From positions 930,001-994,000 of the forward strand of contig JAYQJO010000001.1 of assembly GCA_038142205.1 (NCBI GenBank): a DNA stretch of 64,000 nt, given 5' to 3'. Position numbers and translations under genes: made by a program. The DNA is from UBA7359 sp038142205. Lineage in GTDB: Bacteria; Pseudomonadota; Gammaproteobacteria; Eutrophobiales; Eutrophobiaceae. Positions 52,210 through 63,300 of this stretch are shown here, piece by piece. Position 1 is the stretch's first letter, and each line of letters starts with the position of its first letter. The notes beneath the pieces were generated by a model that saw only the letters and a list, made by a program, of their open reading frames with translations, ran no database searches and was not told where the DNA came from.

Positions 52210-53133
52210 TTAATTGTTTGCCTGAACTTTTTCACCAATATGTTTTTCGTTGCGTAATTCTGCTAACTCAACCTGTTTTTGGCGCTCCTGAAAATTAGAT
52301 CGTTGTTGTTCTGTTGTGTCATCAATACAGCGCAAACAGGAAACACCTTTCACATAACTTTCTAATGCTTTTTCCTCTTTTGAAATAGGCCGCCTACAGG
52401 CAAAGCATTGATCGTAGCTGCCTTCGGCTAATTGATGATCGACTGACACGCGTGAATCAAAAACAAAACACTCGCCTTCCCAGAGGCTTTCATCCTCGTC
52501 GACTTCTTCTAGATACTTAAGAATACCGCCATTAAGTTGATACACTTCATCAAAGCCCTGTTCAATCATATACGCGCAAGCTTTTTCACAACGGATACCA
52601 CCGGTGCAAAACATCGCGACTTTTTTATTCTTGTCAGGATCTAATTCTTGTTTAACGTAATCCGGAAATTCACGAAAGTTAGTTGTCTCTGGAGACACAG
52701 CATTTTTGAATGAACCGATTTGATATTCGTATTCGTTACGAGTATCGATGACCAATACATCAGGATCACCAATAAGCGCATTCCAGTCTTTCGGCTCAAC
52801 TCGGACTTCCTGTGACTCAATCGGTTTAATGTTCGGTTGCCCCATCGTCACTATTTCTTTTTTCAATTTCACTTTCATACGATGAAACGGTAGCTCATCG
52901 GAAATAGATTCCTTGTATTCAAAATCGCTGAGTCGTTCATCATTTTTCAAATAGCGAATAACCGCATCAATACCTTCTCGCGAACCGGCAATCGTGCCGT
53001 TAATACCTTCTTCTGCCAGTAATAATGTACCTTTGATATTCTGCTCGCGACAGTAAGCCAGCTAATCTGGTTGGATTGATTCAAAGTCAGGGAGGCGAAC
53101 AAATTTATACATTGCCGCGATAACATAATTCAT
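52210..53133 (-). pseudogene. trhO: tRNA uridine-34 hydroxylase TrhO (rhodanese family), interrupted by an amber codon
   Basis: TrhO uses O2 to hydroxylate U34 of certain tRNAs, giving the substrate of CmoA/CmoB. From ATG 53133 the frame reads MNYVIAAMYKFVRLPDFESI to codon 24, which is TAG (53062-53064), and then continues with homologous sequence NIKGTLLLAEEGINGTIAG. The rhodanese domain holds the active Cys in FCTGGIRCEKACAY, followed by Cys-rich FACRRP and CLRC. Homologues have Leu around the interrupted position (TTG to TAG is one base). Starting at 52950 would omit the N-terminal domain. Read error, nonsense mutation or suppression are all possible. Confidence 0.85.
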
Positions 53134-53176
53134 ATTTATTACTCTATATATTCTTAACTATTAAAAAGATAATTAT

Positions 53177-55986
53177 TTAGACTGACTTATACGACTCTAT
53201 AAATTGTATAACTTCTTCTTGCGAAAGAGGTTTGCTTAAAAAATACCCCTGCACTTCATCACAGTCAGTATTCTTAAGGTATTGAAATTGTGATTTTTTT
53301 CAACGCCTTCTGCTACAACCCCCATATTCATACTATGAGCTAACGCTATTATAGCGCCAACTATGGAAGCAGCATTGTTATCATGCGGAATTTCATCAAT
53401 AAAACACTTATCAATTTTTAAATTATCGGCAGGAATGCTTTGTAAATAGGTCATTGAAGAATAACCTGTGCCAAAATCATCAATACATATTTTAAAACCC
53501 AGCTTTTTTAATTCAGCAAATAACTCTTCCACTTTCACAAAGTCATCGATTGTTACGGACTCTGTAACCTCTAGTTCAATATTTTGTACAGTTACTTTTG
53601 TTTCATCCAGAATTTCATTTAATTTTTTAAGAAAATCAGTATGTTTAAATTGCTCAGCAGAAACATTGATTGCGGTCGTTAGAAAAACACCATTATCTTG
53701 CCATGCTTTATTTAGCGCACAAGCTTCTTTTAAAACCCAATAACCAATGCTTTTTATTAGTCCGCTCTCTTCAGCGACTGGGATAAAGATGCCCGGCGTA
53801 ATAACCCCCTTTGAAGGATGATTCCACCTGGCAAGAGCTTCAACACCAATAATTTTATTTTGCACCAAATTTATTTTAGGTTGAAAAACCAGTTCGAATT
53901 GATTTTCTTTTAATGCATGTCTCAATTCAACTTCCATTTCCATTCTTTTCAAAACTTCACTGTTTTGAATAGGCTGATAAAACTCATAAGCACCAGAAGG
54001 TATTGTTTTTGCTTTATACATTGCTGAGTCAGAATTTTTAAGAAGATCATTAAAATTATTGGCATCTTTAGGAAAAACAGATATCCCTATGCTAGGTGAA
54101 ATAAAAAACTCACGATCATCGATTATGAAAGGCTCAGACATCTTTGAAAGAATGCGATCTGCTAATTGCTCCGCCTTCTCTTCCGCTTCATTTTTAGGGA
54201 TGTCAGATAATACAATAGTATATTCATCTCCACCAAAACGAGAAACCGAGTCATAGGCTCGAACACACGTTAACAACACTTCAGATACTTTTACTAACAA
54301 TTCATCACCAACTGCGTGCCCTAATGAATCGTTAATACTTTTAAACCTATCTAAATCAAGAAATAAAACTGCAACACTTAAATCATTGCGTTTAGCACGT
54401 ACTATTGACTGCTCTAGTCTATCTTTAAATAAATACCTATTGGGCAGATTAGTTAATGCTTCGAAATGAGCTTGATAACGTAATTTCTTTTCCCATTGCG
54501 CATTTGAAATAGCAACGGCAGCACGATCTGACACTTCTTTCAAATCTTCAAAGAAGCCATGCTTTTCTTCAAACTCGCTTTTTGCCCCTATAAGAATAAC
54601 GCCTAACATTCTTTCTTTGTCATGTATCGGATACGCTAAGAATGAAGTGCACCCCTTACTTTTTGCCAGGCTAAAATATGCTTTATCGCCAGCGTCACTT
54701 TTTATAATATCAACAACTTGCCCAAGCTCCATATAGTCTTTTTCTTCAACAACCAGATTCGTTTTATTCATTTTTTTGTGCTGAGCATCTTCGAAATAGT
54801 ACATTAGTCCTATACGACTTAAGTCATTATTGAAGATCAATAGTGCGAAACTGTTGCCAGGTAGAATATTTGGCATATATTCAAGCAGTACTTCTGAAAT
54901 ATATTCAACGTCAGACGCAGAGAGAATTAATCTATCAATCTTTGATAATGTATTGATTTTTAAAAACTGGACTTCAATCTGACTAGACATTTTGTTAAAC
55001 GTTTTAGCCAGTGTTTGAAACTCATTATTGCTTTCAATTTCTATTTTGACGCCATAGTTGCCGGCCATAAGACTCTTTACGCCTTTAGTCAGCTTTTGTA
55101 ATGGAACTAATGATCGTCGCATTTGAACACTACTTAACAAATACACTATTAATAATGTAATCAATAATGATTTAGGAAAAACATTTTTATAAAAGTCATA
55201 ACTAAAAAAAGCTTCGTTTTTTCCTATAAAATAGAGAATCGAAAAGCTTTCTACACCATATTGCGGCTCTAAAAACAAATCCCAGATATTACCAGCGTAT
55301 TCTTTTTGGTTAATTGAAATAGAATACGGTTCGTCTTTTGCGTTGTTTTTAAAATCTATAAGTTTTCCTGCTTCATCAAAAGCATTTTTATTTATGTCAT
55401 TTTTACCATCAGAACAAAACACCAATTTTGTTTTATCAATAACCACACAAAAGACATCATTGCCATTTACGTAAATAGACCAAAAATACGAAAGATTTAC
55501 ATTCCCGACAATATACTTATCTTCTTCAGCATTAATAGACACTAAAACCAATGGATAAAACCCTTTGTCTTTATTAACAATTGTTAATAAACCTTTACCT
55601 TTTAGATGTTTTTTTTGTTTTTCTGTTAAATCAATTTCAAAGGTATCTTGACCTAGAATAATTTTACCAGGCTTTCCTTTTTCGAGAATATAAATGCTGT
55701 CAAACATTTTTGTCAGCCAGTAATATTTATCTAAATCGGCTTTATTCATTATGTGCTGGCTTGTAAAAAATAAATTGCTTTCAATATTTAACAACCGATC
55801 AAACAATGTCAGCCCAACTGCACGGCTTTCAGAATAGATTTGCCGATTAGCATTTTTGTTTAACAAATCAGAAACAGACGTGTAAGCGAAATAACTTAAA
55901 ACGATGACAGGTACAACAGCAGAAATAAAATACTGAAGAAAAATCTCTCGAGAAAAAGTGACTTTTGATCTTTTAAAAAGAGACAA
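53177..55986 (-). CDS. Membrane GGDEF/EAL protein (c-di-GMP synthesis/turnover), frameshifted near its end
   Basis: The protein has two membrane helices (about residues 15-35 and 272-292) around a periplasmic sensor domain, HAMP (about 293-345), a GAF-like domain (about 365-500), GGDEF (about 515-680, site GGDEY with the RAYD inhibitory site five residues before), and EAL (about 690 to the end; EALARWNHP, DDFGTGYSSMTYL). The open frame ends at 53236 because an A run (T at 53294-53300) has seven bases; with eight it would continue SQFQYLKNTDCDEVQGYFLSK-type sequence and stop at 53177. Both domains look active. It follows the pseudopilin gene directly. Confidence 0.9.
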
Positions 55987-55988
55987 AA

Positions 55989-56459
55989 CTAATATTCCGT
56001 TGCCAGTCCGACAAAACTTCCGTTTCGGCCGCGAACTATATCGTCTTGACTTGTTGACGCAGTTAATGGACTAGCAGACTTACCGTCAGGCCCCATACTA
56101 TACAAATCATAATCAGAATTAATGGGGACCAAGTTTTTATCTTTTCGTTTTTTTCCATTACCTTTAGCTTTGTCCATATTCAAATATTGATAAGGGTTCC
56201 CCCATTCATCCAGTGGCGCCTCACCAAATACTTCCTCAAGTGAATCGGGGTAACGACCATTTTCTTTATAAAAATTGTCAATATCAGCTTGTATTTCTTT
56301 CATAGCCTGTGTGGCAGTTGTGATTTTTGCTGATTCAACCATTTTTAATGCTGCAGGTGAAAACGTCATAAAAAATAAACTGACTATTATTACTACAACA
56401 GCAATTTCAATAGTAGTAAAAGCTTTATTTTTCTTTATATTAATTTCTTTATTATTCAA
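55989..56459 (-). CDS. GspG-like type II pseudopilin
   Basis: The 156-residue protein has a short basic leader and the prepilin cleavage/hydrophobic segment KAFTTIEIAVVVIIVSLFF, with Ala at the usual Gly -1 position, Phe +1 and Glu +5. Then follow an amphipathic helix and the GspG-style NGRYPDSLEEVFGEAPLDEWGNPYQYL and YDLYSMGPDGK loops. It belongs to a secretion or pilus-like fibre. No other type II genes are nearby; it precedes the GGDEF/EAL gene by about 2 bp, a link between a fibre subunit and c-di-GMP. Confidence 0.82.
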   Translation of the reverse strand: MNNKEINIKKNKAFTTIEIAVVVIIVSLFFMTFSPAALKMVESAKITTATQAMKEIQADIDNFYKENGRYPDSLEEVFGEAPLDEWGNPYQYLNMDKAKGNGKKRKDKNLVPINSDYDLYSMGPDGKSASPLTASTSQDDIVRGRNGSFVGLATEY

Positions 56460-56601
56460 TGGCTTAATAAAATACTTGTTTGTGATTAGCTATAACACTA
56501 ATCTAATAAATTAGATCAATTAGCTTTATCATTATAGGTTAATCGTTAAATAACGGTAATTAATTTATCATATAAATCAATGTTTTAACTAATAGTTTCC
56601 A

Positions 56602-57717
56602 ATGCTTAAAAACAACAGTCCTAAAAATACAGAAAGACGGAATTATTATCGAACGCTTAATGTTCAGCCTGATGCTTCTTTAGAAATTATTAAAAATAAT
56701 TATCGGACACTGTTGCAAAAATTAAAAATGCATCCAGATTTGGGCGGGGAAAACTGGAATGCGACAGTTATTAATGAAGCTTATAACACCTTGCGCGATC
56801 CGCTAAAACGGGCTGCTTATGATAAAAAATTATTAGAAAGTTATAACTTAAAGTCGCTGGCGCGTGGCAATCTTGATAACAATACCAATACTCAACAAAC
56901 GAATTCATTCGACGGCAAAGACAAGCATGGTAACCAACGAAACTTCTACCGTATGTTTCATATACAACCAGATTCGCCGCAACATATTATAAAGACGAGT
57001 TACTTAACCTTATCGAAAGATCCTGATACGCCGAAAGAATTGTTAAACGAAGCCTATACCATACTAAGCAACCCGGAAAAGCGAGCTATCTATGACAAGC
57101 TATTGTCACAACGCAGTCATACTTATGCTGTAAACAAATTAACGAACAAACAATCTAACGAATCACATCGCGTTAAAAGTAAAACCGTCACCGTTAAAAC
57201 AGAGCAATCAAGCAATCTAAATAAAGTGGCGTTAAACACTGCTTATGGCATTCAGAAAAACAATTACTACAACCCGGTCATTACGCAGTATTGTACATTT
57301 TGTAAAACACCACATAACCAAAGCCCGTGTAGAGATACCGCGCCTTTGTGTAATGATTGCAGTAGCCCTTTGTTTCCACCGCCAATTGAATTACTTGAAC
57401 AAAACAGGCGCGACATCGTTCGCTTAAACCAAAACAGTGTGATTAATTATTACACACACTGGCCGCAAGAAAAACAATCAGGCTTAATCTCGGATATTTC
57501 GCCAACAGGCATACAACTAAATACTTTTATTTCTTTAAGCAAGGATCAAATTATTAAACTTGATGGCAAGAACTTTAAAGCAGTAGGCGTTGTTTGTTAT
57601 CAAAATAAGAATGAAGATAAAGAAACTCAGGAAATCCACTTCTACACAAGCGGCATTCAATTTCTAACGGTTAACTTCAACAAGAGTAAAGGCCAGTTTT
57701 TTTCAGGCTCTGCATAA
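56602..57717 (+). CDS. Double J-domain / zinc-cluster / PilZ-like fusion protein
   Basis: The 371-residue protein has an N-terminal J domain (about 14-75) with the Hsp70-stimulating HPD in LKMHPDLGGE and DPLKRAAYDKKLL. A second, shorter J-like segment (about 113-170, NFYRMFHIQPDSP...NPEKRAIYDKLL) lacks HPD. Then a four-cysteine cluster (YCTFCKTP and PLCNDC, about 230-255) and a C-terminal PilZ-like domain with RDIVR near residue 270 and DISPTGIQL near 298, the c-di-GMP motif pair. This arrangement is not one I recognise. Soluble, no signal peptide. It lies divergently from the pseudopilin-GGDEF/EAL operon. Confidence 0.78.
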   Translation: MLKNNSPKNTERRNYYRTLNVQPDASLEIIKNNYRTLLQKLKMHPDLGGENWNATVINEAYNTLRDPLKRAAYDKKLLESYNLKSLARGNLDNNTNTQQTNSFDGKDKHGNQRNFYRMFHIQPDSPQHIIKTSYLTLSKDPDTPKELLNEAYTILSNPEKRAIYDKLLSQRSHTYAVNKLTNKQSNESHRVKSKTVTVKTEQSSNLNKVALNTAYGIQKNNYYNPVITQYCTFCKTPHNQSPCRDTAPLCNDCSSPLFPPPIELLEQNRRDIVRLNQNSVINYYTHWPQEKQSGLISDISPTGIQLNTFISLSKDQIIKLDGKNFKAVGVVCYQNKNEDKETQEIHFYTSGIQFLTVNFNKSKGQFFSGSA

Positions 57718-57893
57718 TCTTTGCTTTTTTTTGAACTAATATAGTGCATTCTACTGATCACGTTGTGCTATTAAAATAATAATAGTACTAATCATTTAAA
57801 GTAAATAAGTTTTCTTATTAGATCGCATCTTAATTTAAAGACTAATCCTGTAATTTATGTTTGAATACTATAAATTATTATTAGATATTGTCG

Positions 57894-59339
57894 ATGAACT
57901 TTAAGAATTACAAGGTAGACGGCTTATACGATGAATTACTTACATCCCGTCTTCAAGCACGCTCCAGTACAGGTCGCTTGTTAAAACACCTGAAAAGCCT
58001 CAGTAAAGATGAAATAAAAAAGCGTAAGCACGCAGCTGAACTTGCTATCAAAACAATGGGGATCACTTTCACTATTTATAGTGAAGGCGAAAACATTGAT
58101 CGCGAATGGCCTTACGATATCATTCCACGCATTATTCCTTCACGCGAATGGATACGAATAGAACAAGGTTTGCAACAGCGTATGATCGCTATCAATCAAT
58201 TCATTGATGATATCTACAACAATCAAAACATTATTAAAGATAAGATCATTCCGAAAGAAGTATTAAAAGGTTCAAAAAACTTTCGTAAGGAATGCGTTGG
58301 CATGAAACCGGTATTCGGCGCATGGGCACATATTTGCGGCAGTGATTTAATTCGCGACAACGATGGCACAATCTATGTTCTAGAAGATAACTTACGCGTC
58401 CCTTCCGGTGTTTCCTATATGCTGGAAAACCGAAAAGTAACCAAACGTGTTTTTCCTGAATTATTCGAAGACTACAACATCGTGCCATTAGGCGAATACC
58501 CGACTAACCTGTTCGATACACTAAGTTCGATATCGCCTCGCCCTATGGATTACCCGGAGGTCGTTGTTTTAACACCAGGTATTTATAACTCGGCTTATTT
58601 TGAACATGCATTTCTGGCACAACAAATGGGTGCAGAGCTGGTAGAAGGTTCTGATTTAGTTGTTGCCGATGATGATTGTGTTTACATGAAAACTACAAAT
58701 GGCTTATCGCGTGTCGATGTTATTTATCGTCGTATAGACGATCTATTTCTCGATCCAGAAGTCTTCAATAAAAATTCTGCGCTTGGTGTACCCGGTTTAA
58801 TGCGCGCATGGAAAAAAGGCAATGTTGCATTAGCGAATGCACCTGGCGCAGGTGTTGCAGATGATAAAGTTGTTTATACCTACGTCCCGGATATGATTAA
58901 ATATTATCTTGATCAAGACCCGATTATTCCTAACGTACCCAGTTACTCTTCTGATAAAGAAAAAGAACTGAAACACGTATTAGCGAATATTGCTGATCTG
59001 GTCGTCAAACAGGCAAATGAATCTGGTGGCTATGGCATGTTAGTTGGGCCACATTCTACAAAAAAAGAACAACAAGAAATGGCAAAACTGGTTAAAGCCA
59101 ACCCACGAAACTATATTGCGCAACCAGTTATTACGCTTTCAACGGTGCCGACTATTTGTGATAACACGATAGAACCAAGGCATGTTGACTTACGACCTTT
59201 TACCTTGCAAAGCGATCGTACTCTCGTCACAGCAGGTGGTTTAACACGTGTTGCAATGGAAAGAGGCTCCCTGATTGTAAACTCTTCTCAGGGCGGTGGC
59301 AGTAAAGACACCTGGGTTATTTCTCCGGATAAGGATTAG
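57894..59339 (+). CDS. Circularly permuted ATP-grasp protein
   Basis: The roughly 481-residue protein belongs to the CP-ATP-grasp family (COG2308/DUF404-DUF407). Visible conserved segments are YVLEDNLRVPSGVSYMLENR, SGGYGMLVGPHSTKKE and LTAGGLTRVAMERGSLIVN. Members are predicted to ligate amino groups to carboxylates at the expense of ATP; the substrate is not known. An in-frame TTG at 57888 precedes the ATG at 57894, which I prefer. The alpha-E gene follows 2 bp after its stop, so the two are cotranscribed, which is the usual association. Confidence 0.88.
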   Translation: MNFKNYKVDGLYDELLTSRLQARSSTGRLLKHLKSLSKDEIKKRKHAAELAIKTMGITFTIYSEGENIDREWPYDIIPRIIPSREWIRIEQGLQQRMIAINQFIDDIYNNQNIIKDKIIPKEVLKGSKNFRKECVGMKPVFGAWAHICGSDLIRDNDGTIYVLEDNLRVPSGVSYMLENRKVTKRVFPELFEDYNIVPLGEYPTNLFDTLSSISPRPMDYPEVVVLTPGIYNSAYFEHAFLAQQMGAELVEGSDLVVADDDCVYMKTTNGLSRVDVIYRRIDDLFLDPEVFNKNSALGVPGLMRAWKKGNVALANAPGAGVADDKVVYTYVPDMIKYYLDQDPIIPNVPSYSSDKEKELKHVLANIADLVVKQANESGGYGMLVGPHSTKKEQQEMAKLVKANPRNYIAQPVITLSTVPTICDNTIEPRHVDLRPFTLQSDRTLVTAGGLTRVAMERGSLIVNSSQGGGSKDTWVISPDKD

Positions 59340-59341
59340 AT

Positions 59342-60295
59342 ATGTTATCTCGCGTAGCTGAAAGAATGTACTGGTTTGGGCGCTATATGGAACGTATCGA
59401 AAACACGGCGCATTTAATCAATATCAATTCTGAGTTATTACTCGATCTACCAAAAGTGAACAAAGTCATCTGGAGTGGCTTAATCGATATAACAGGAACA
59501 AATGAATCCTTTTATGAAAAGCACACTAATGCAGATGAACGTAATGTCATACGTTTCATGCTAGCGAATGAGAAAAACCCAAGTTCTATTCTTTCTGCCA
59601 CCAGAATGGTCAAGGAAAACGCTCGAATCACACGCGAGATTATGCCAAGCGAAGCATGGGAACAAATTAATGAATTTAATATATACGTCAAACAAAATGT
59701 AGATAACGCGTTAAAACGCGATAATCGTCATGAGTTTCTTGATGATGTTGTGCATTACTGCCATCAAACAACTGGATTACTATTGAGTAATATGAGCCAT
59801 GGCACAGCATATAACTTTATACGTATAGGTCGTAATGTCGAACGTGCTGATATGACAACGCGTATTACCGATATAGGTTGTATGGCTTTACTTAGCGGTC
59901 ACGATGATATTCCGGAAGCGTATGACAATATCTTGTGGATGCATGTGTTACGCTCACTTAATGCTTATCAAATGTATCGCCAACACGTACATGATCGAGT
60001 TAATGGCGAAGACGTTGTCGACTTTTTAATGCGTGACATAGAATTCCCACGTGCAATTGCACATTGTCTTGAAGGTTTAAGTTTCTGCATACAAAAACTA
60101 CCTCACAACGATCATGCTTTGCGAATTATTTCTCGCGTACAAAGATTGATCAATGAAATGGACTCTTCAAAGTTAATCGAATCACAATTACATGAGTTCA
60201 TCGATGAACTGCAAATTGATCTGGCAGAAATCCACAGGCAAGTAAGTAATACCTGGTTTGATTATTCCGATCTCGTATCAGAGCAGGAACAATAA
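59342..60295 (+). CDS. Alpha-E domain protein (COG2307/DUF403)
   Basis: The 317-residue all-helical protein begins LSRVAERMYWFGRYMER, the family signature, and continues with ARITREIMPSEAWEQIN and YNFIRIGRNVERADMTTR, where repeated E and R residues are conserved. Its biochemical role is unknown; it is always coupled with CP-ATP-grasp enzymes and often with transglutaminases. It ends 9 bp before the end of the convergent transglutaminase gene. Confidence 0.88.
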   Translation: MLSRVAERMYWFGRYMERIENTAHLININSELLLDLPKVNKVIWSGLIDITGTNESFYEKHTNADERNVIRFMLANEKNPSSILSATRMVKENARITREIMPSEAWEQINEFNIYVKQNVDNALKRDNRHEFLDDVVHYCHQTTGLLLSNMSHGTAYNFIRIGRNVERADMTTRITDIGCMALLSGHDDIPEAYDNILWMHVLRSLNAYQMYRQHVHDRVNGEDVVDFLMRDIEFPRAIAHCLEGLSFCIQKLPHNDHALRIISRVQRLINEMDSSKLIESQLHEFIDELQIDLAEIHRQVSNTWFDYSDLVSEQEQ

Positions 60296-60304
60296 GCCTT
60301 ATCG

Positions 60305-63300
60305 TTAAATATAAGACGGTCTTCTCAGATCCAGACTGTAAGGCTGTTCAGCAGGCGGCGATTCCTGAGAAACCTGCAAAATTCCTTGAGTATGCCCCAT
60401 TGGTAAGAAGCGATTATTTCTTCTAGATTCAGCTTCGCTGGCATTAATGGGAAAAGATTCGTAGCTAAGCCCGCCCGGGTGCGATACATGATAAGTACAA
60501 CCGGCTATTGAACGTTGATTAGCCGTATCAACAATATCAAACACCAATGGCGTCTGAATATGTATCGTAGGATGTAATGCCGAATAAGGGTCCCATGCTT
60601 TATAGCGACCGCCGGCAACATAACTGCCTCGAATACCTGTCGGTCTTAATGGCACTTTACGGCCATTACAAGTGACGATATAGCGATCGCCTGCCATACC
60701 ATTAATACTCACTTGTAATCGCTCTACAGAAGAATCGACATAACGAGACGTACCCTGCCCTGAACTCTCTTCTCCTAATACATGCCACGGTTCAAGAGCG
60801 GAATGTAAATCCAGTTGCATGCTATTGGTAAATAACGTACCAATATGTGGAAAACGAAATTCTTTAAACGGTGCAAACCATTCTATTTCAAAGTTGTAAC
60901 CGGCTTCACGTTGATCATCAATCACCTGTTTAAAGTCTTCCCAGATGTAATGCGACAACATGAAGCGATCATGTAATTCAGTACCCCAACGTACTAGTGG
61001 TTTCTTATAAGGCTCACGCCAGAAGCGCGCAACCAGACTTCGAATTAACAAAACCTGCAATAAGCTCATACGCTCATGTGGTGGCATTTCGAAACCACGA
61101 AATTCAACAATACCTTTACGACCACTCGCACTGTCGGGCGAATAAAGTTTATCAATGCAAAATTCTGCACGATGTGTATTACCAGTTAAATCAGTCAGAA
61201 AGTTTCTCAATACACGATCAACTAACCACGGTTGATGCCAATCACCATCCGGCAATTCACTCATGGCAATTTCTAGTTCGTATAAATTATCATCACGCGC
61301 TTCATCTATTCTCGGCGCTTGACTGGTCGGACCAATGAACATGCCTGAAAATAAATAAGATAGCGATGGATGATGTTGCCAATAGGTAATTAAGCTGCGC
61401 AACAGATCGGGGCGTCTTAAAAATGGACTGTCTGCTGGCGTTACCCCACCGAGCGTTATGTGATTACCACCGCATGTACCTGTATGCTTTCCATCGAGCA
61501 TAAACTTTTCAGTACCTAATCGTGTCTGCCGTGCTTGGTCATAAATCGTTTCGGTATTTTTAACTAATTCTTTCCAATTACTTGCAGGATGAATATTAAC
61601 TTCAATCACACCCGGATCAGGCGTGACTTGTAACATCTGTATACGTGGATCCCATGGCGGTGTATAGCCTTCGAGAACAACTGGTAATTTTAATGCACTG
61701 GCTGTTTCTTCTATGTAATGAATTAACTCAAGATAATCCTCAATGAGAGATATAGGTGGCATAAAGATATAAAGACAGCCTTCCCGTACTTCAACACATA
61801 AAGCGGTGTGAACAACTTCGCGATCAGGCTCATCAACATCATTCGTTTTGTTTTCAGAAACTTTAACGCCAGATATAGGATCATTAACGGATATCTTTTT
61901 GTCTTCTTCCGCCTCTTCAGCCAGGTTTTTAGCGACAGCATCAGGATGTAGACGAACAACCTTATCTGAATTCTTCCCATCAACTTTCTTTTTAAGTGTT
62001 TTGGCTAATTCAGGCAATGAACTCTCTTCTTCAAATGGATCACGCTCAGGTGTGACCTCAACATCTTCAGGCAACGTCCACGGCAATGATTCCAGAGGCA
62101 AACGATAACCCATAGACGAATCACCCGGTGTTAATAGCATATGATCACCACGTATAGGCCAAACGCTACTTTTCCAAAATCTTTTATCACTCTCTTCTTT
62201 ATGTTTTAAAGGCAAAATGTATCCGGTCACATTATTTAAGCCAATTTTAAATTTCTTTTGTAACCGCGCGCGTTCTAAAGGATCTTTTAACTTATTGTTT
62301 TCAGGTTGCACACCTTTAGGCAGCTTTCCTTCTTTCCATAAGTAATAACCTGTATCTTCATAAGCCGGAATTATATAGTCCGGTCTGAGCTTAAGTTTGT
62401 TTGCTAAAGTTTTTATAAAACTGGACGCTTCTTTATCACCAAACTTATAGTTCTTGTTTTCATCGGCTAACCACTGATAATCATGCCAGATAGCTTTGCC
62501 GTCTTTACGCCAGAACATAGACAACGCCCAACGGGGTAAAGGCTCACCCGGATACCATTTTCCTTGTCCGTAATGCAGCATTGCACCTGGTGCAAATTTT
62601 TCTTTAAGTTTTAAAAATAACTTGCCTGCCAATTCACGTTTCTTATCGCCCAATGCCGCATCATTCCATTCTGCCCCTTCCATATCATCAATAGAAACAA
62701 ATGTCGGTTCACCACCAACCGTTAAACGCACATCACTTTTCTCAAGATCTAAATCTGTTTTTTCACCTAACGCTAAAATACTTTTCCATTGCGCATCGGT
62801 ATAAGGTTTTGTAACACGCGGATCTTCATGAATACGAAATACCTGGTTCGAATGGGTAAATTCAACTTCACATGGATCCATCGCGCCGGTGATAGGCGCA
62901 GCACTAACAGGATCAGGTGTGCACGCTAAAGGAATATGCCCTTCACTGACAAACATACCCGAAGTTGGATCAAGACCAACCCAACCTGCTCCTGGCAAAT
63001 ACACTTCTGCCCAGGCATGCAAATCAGTAAAATCCTTTTCAGGCCCTGATGGTCCATCAAGTGGTTTCATGTCAGCGGTTAATTGCACCAGATAACCGGA
63101 AACAAAACGCGATGCCAATCCTAAGTGTCGAAGTATTTGCACTAATAACCAGGCAGTATCGCGACAAGAACCTTTTTGTATCGTCAATGTTTCTTCACAT
63201 GTTTGCACACCCGGTTCCATTCGGATGTTATAACCAATGTCCTTTTGTAAGCGCGTGTTTATATCAACAAGAAAGTCAATCGTTCTTCTTTTTTAAGATC

